From an uncultured Marinosulfonomonas sp. (GTDB lineage Bacteria > Pseudomonadota > Alphaproteobacteria > Rhodobacterales > Rhodobacteraceae): a stretch of DNA of 7,747 nucleotides. The translations under genes were made by a program, and so were the position numbers. The notes under the pieces are model-generated. The model ran no database searches, was not told the DNA's origin, and was given only the letters and a program-made list of their open reading frames with translations. Below, piece by piece: positions 7,622-7,747 of this stretch. The stretch's first letter is position 1, and each line of letters starts with the position of its first letter. The stretch covers positions 1-7,747 of the forward strand of contig CAMZKY010000222.1 in NCBI GenBank assembly GCA_947311455.1, given 5' to 3'.

Positions 7622-7747
7622 TTATTCGATGATTTTGGAAACCACACCGGCACCCACAGTGCGGCCGCCTTCGCGGATCGCAAAGCGTAGGCCATCTTCC
7701 ATAGCGATTGGCGCAATCAGTTCAACTTCGAACTTCAGGTTGTCACC
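7622..7747 (-). CDS. tuf: Elongation factor Tu, C-terminal 41 residues (5' part beyond window)
   Basis: The minus strand encodes GDNLKFEVELIAPIAMEDG followed by LRFAIREGGRTVGAGVVSKIIE and a TAA stop (complement of 7622-7624). This is the near-invariant end of EF-Tu beta-barrel domain 3. EF-Tu is the cytoplasmic GTPase that delivers aminoacyl-tRNA to the ribosome; domain 3 contacts tRNA and EF-Ts. Only about a tenth of the ~390-residue protein is visible; the GTPase domain, start and promoter lie right of the window. The gene is convergent with pbpC and closed by its own terminator, so nothing is cotranscribed downstream of this tuf copy. Many bacteria carry two nearly identical tuf genes, and which copy this is cannot be told here. 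Confidence 0.97.
   Translation of the reverse strand, partial: GDNLKFEVELIAPIAMEDGLRFAIREGGRTVGAGVVSKIIE

Noticed and set aside
1..7747. Mobile elements, CRISPR arrays, tRNA or rRNA genes, phage or toxin-antitoxin modules
   Set aside because: No repeats, transposase motifs, attachment sites or structured RNA were seen. The window is almost filled by two long intact reading frames plus the tuf end.

Overview
The window looks like chromosomal DNA from an alphaproteobacterium, most likely the Rhodobacterales/Roseobacter group. This rests on about 55-60% GC over most of the coding sequence, the style of the EF-Tu tail at the right edge, and an alpha-2-macroglobulin gene joined directly to a pbpC gene. 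The taxonomic call is an inference; no rRNA or other firm marker is present.

Layout: bases 1-5313 (+) are the 3' 1770 codons of one very large gene for a secreted or periplasmic alpha-2-macroglobulin (A2M) family protein. Its frame is open from base 1, so the true start, and any signal peptide or lipobox, lies left of the window. The first ~45 visible residues look like the end of a Cys-rich PAN/apple domain. Next come a helical region, a series of macroglobulin (MG) domains, a Gly/Ser-rich candidate bait loop, an intact thioester motif (GCTEQ) and a C-terminal MG10-like domain. Bases 5310-7361 (+) encode penicillin-binding protein 1C (pbpC). Its ATG overlaps the A2M stop by four bases (ATGA), so the two are almost certainly cotranscribed and translationally coupled. 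Bases 7362-7621 are an AT-richer spacer holding a strong Rho-independent terminator that serves the minus strand. Bases 7622-7747 (-) are the last 41 codons of tuf (EF-Tu), convergent with pbpC.

How the genes work together: A2M proteins trap proteases that cleave their bait region, and they attach to the protease through the thioester. PBP1C is a bifunctional glycosyltransferase/transpeptidase. The A2M-pbpC pairing is known from many proteobacteria, including E. coli yfhM/pbpC, and has been interpreted as a periplasmic defence and wall-repair module. It is therefore not a new system. The less ordinary points are the PAN-like module at the A2M N-terminus, the marked drop in GC over the first ~780 bases, the cysteine economy of the A2M protein, and some weak unexplained signals in the pbpC-tuf spacer.
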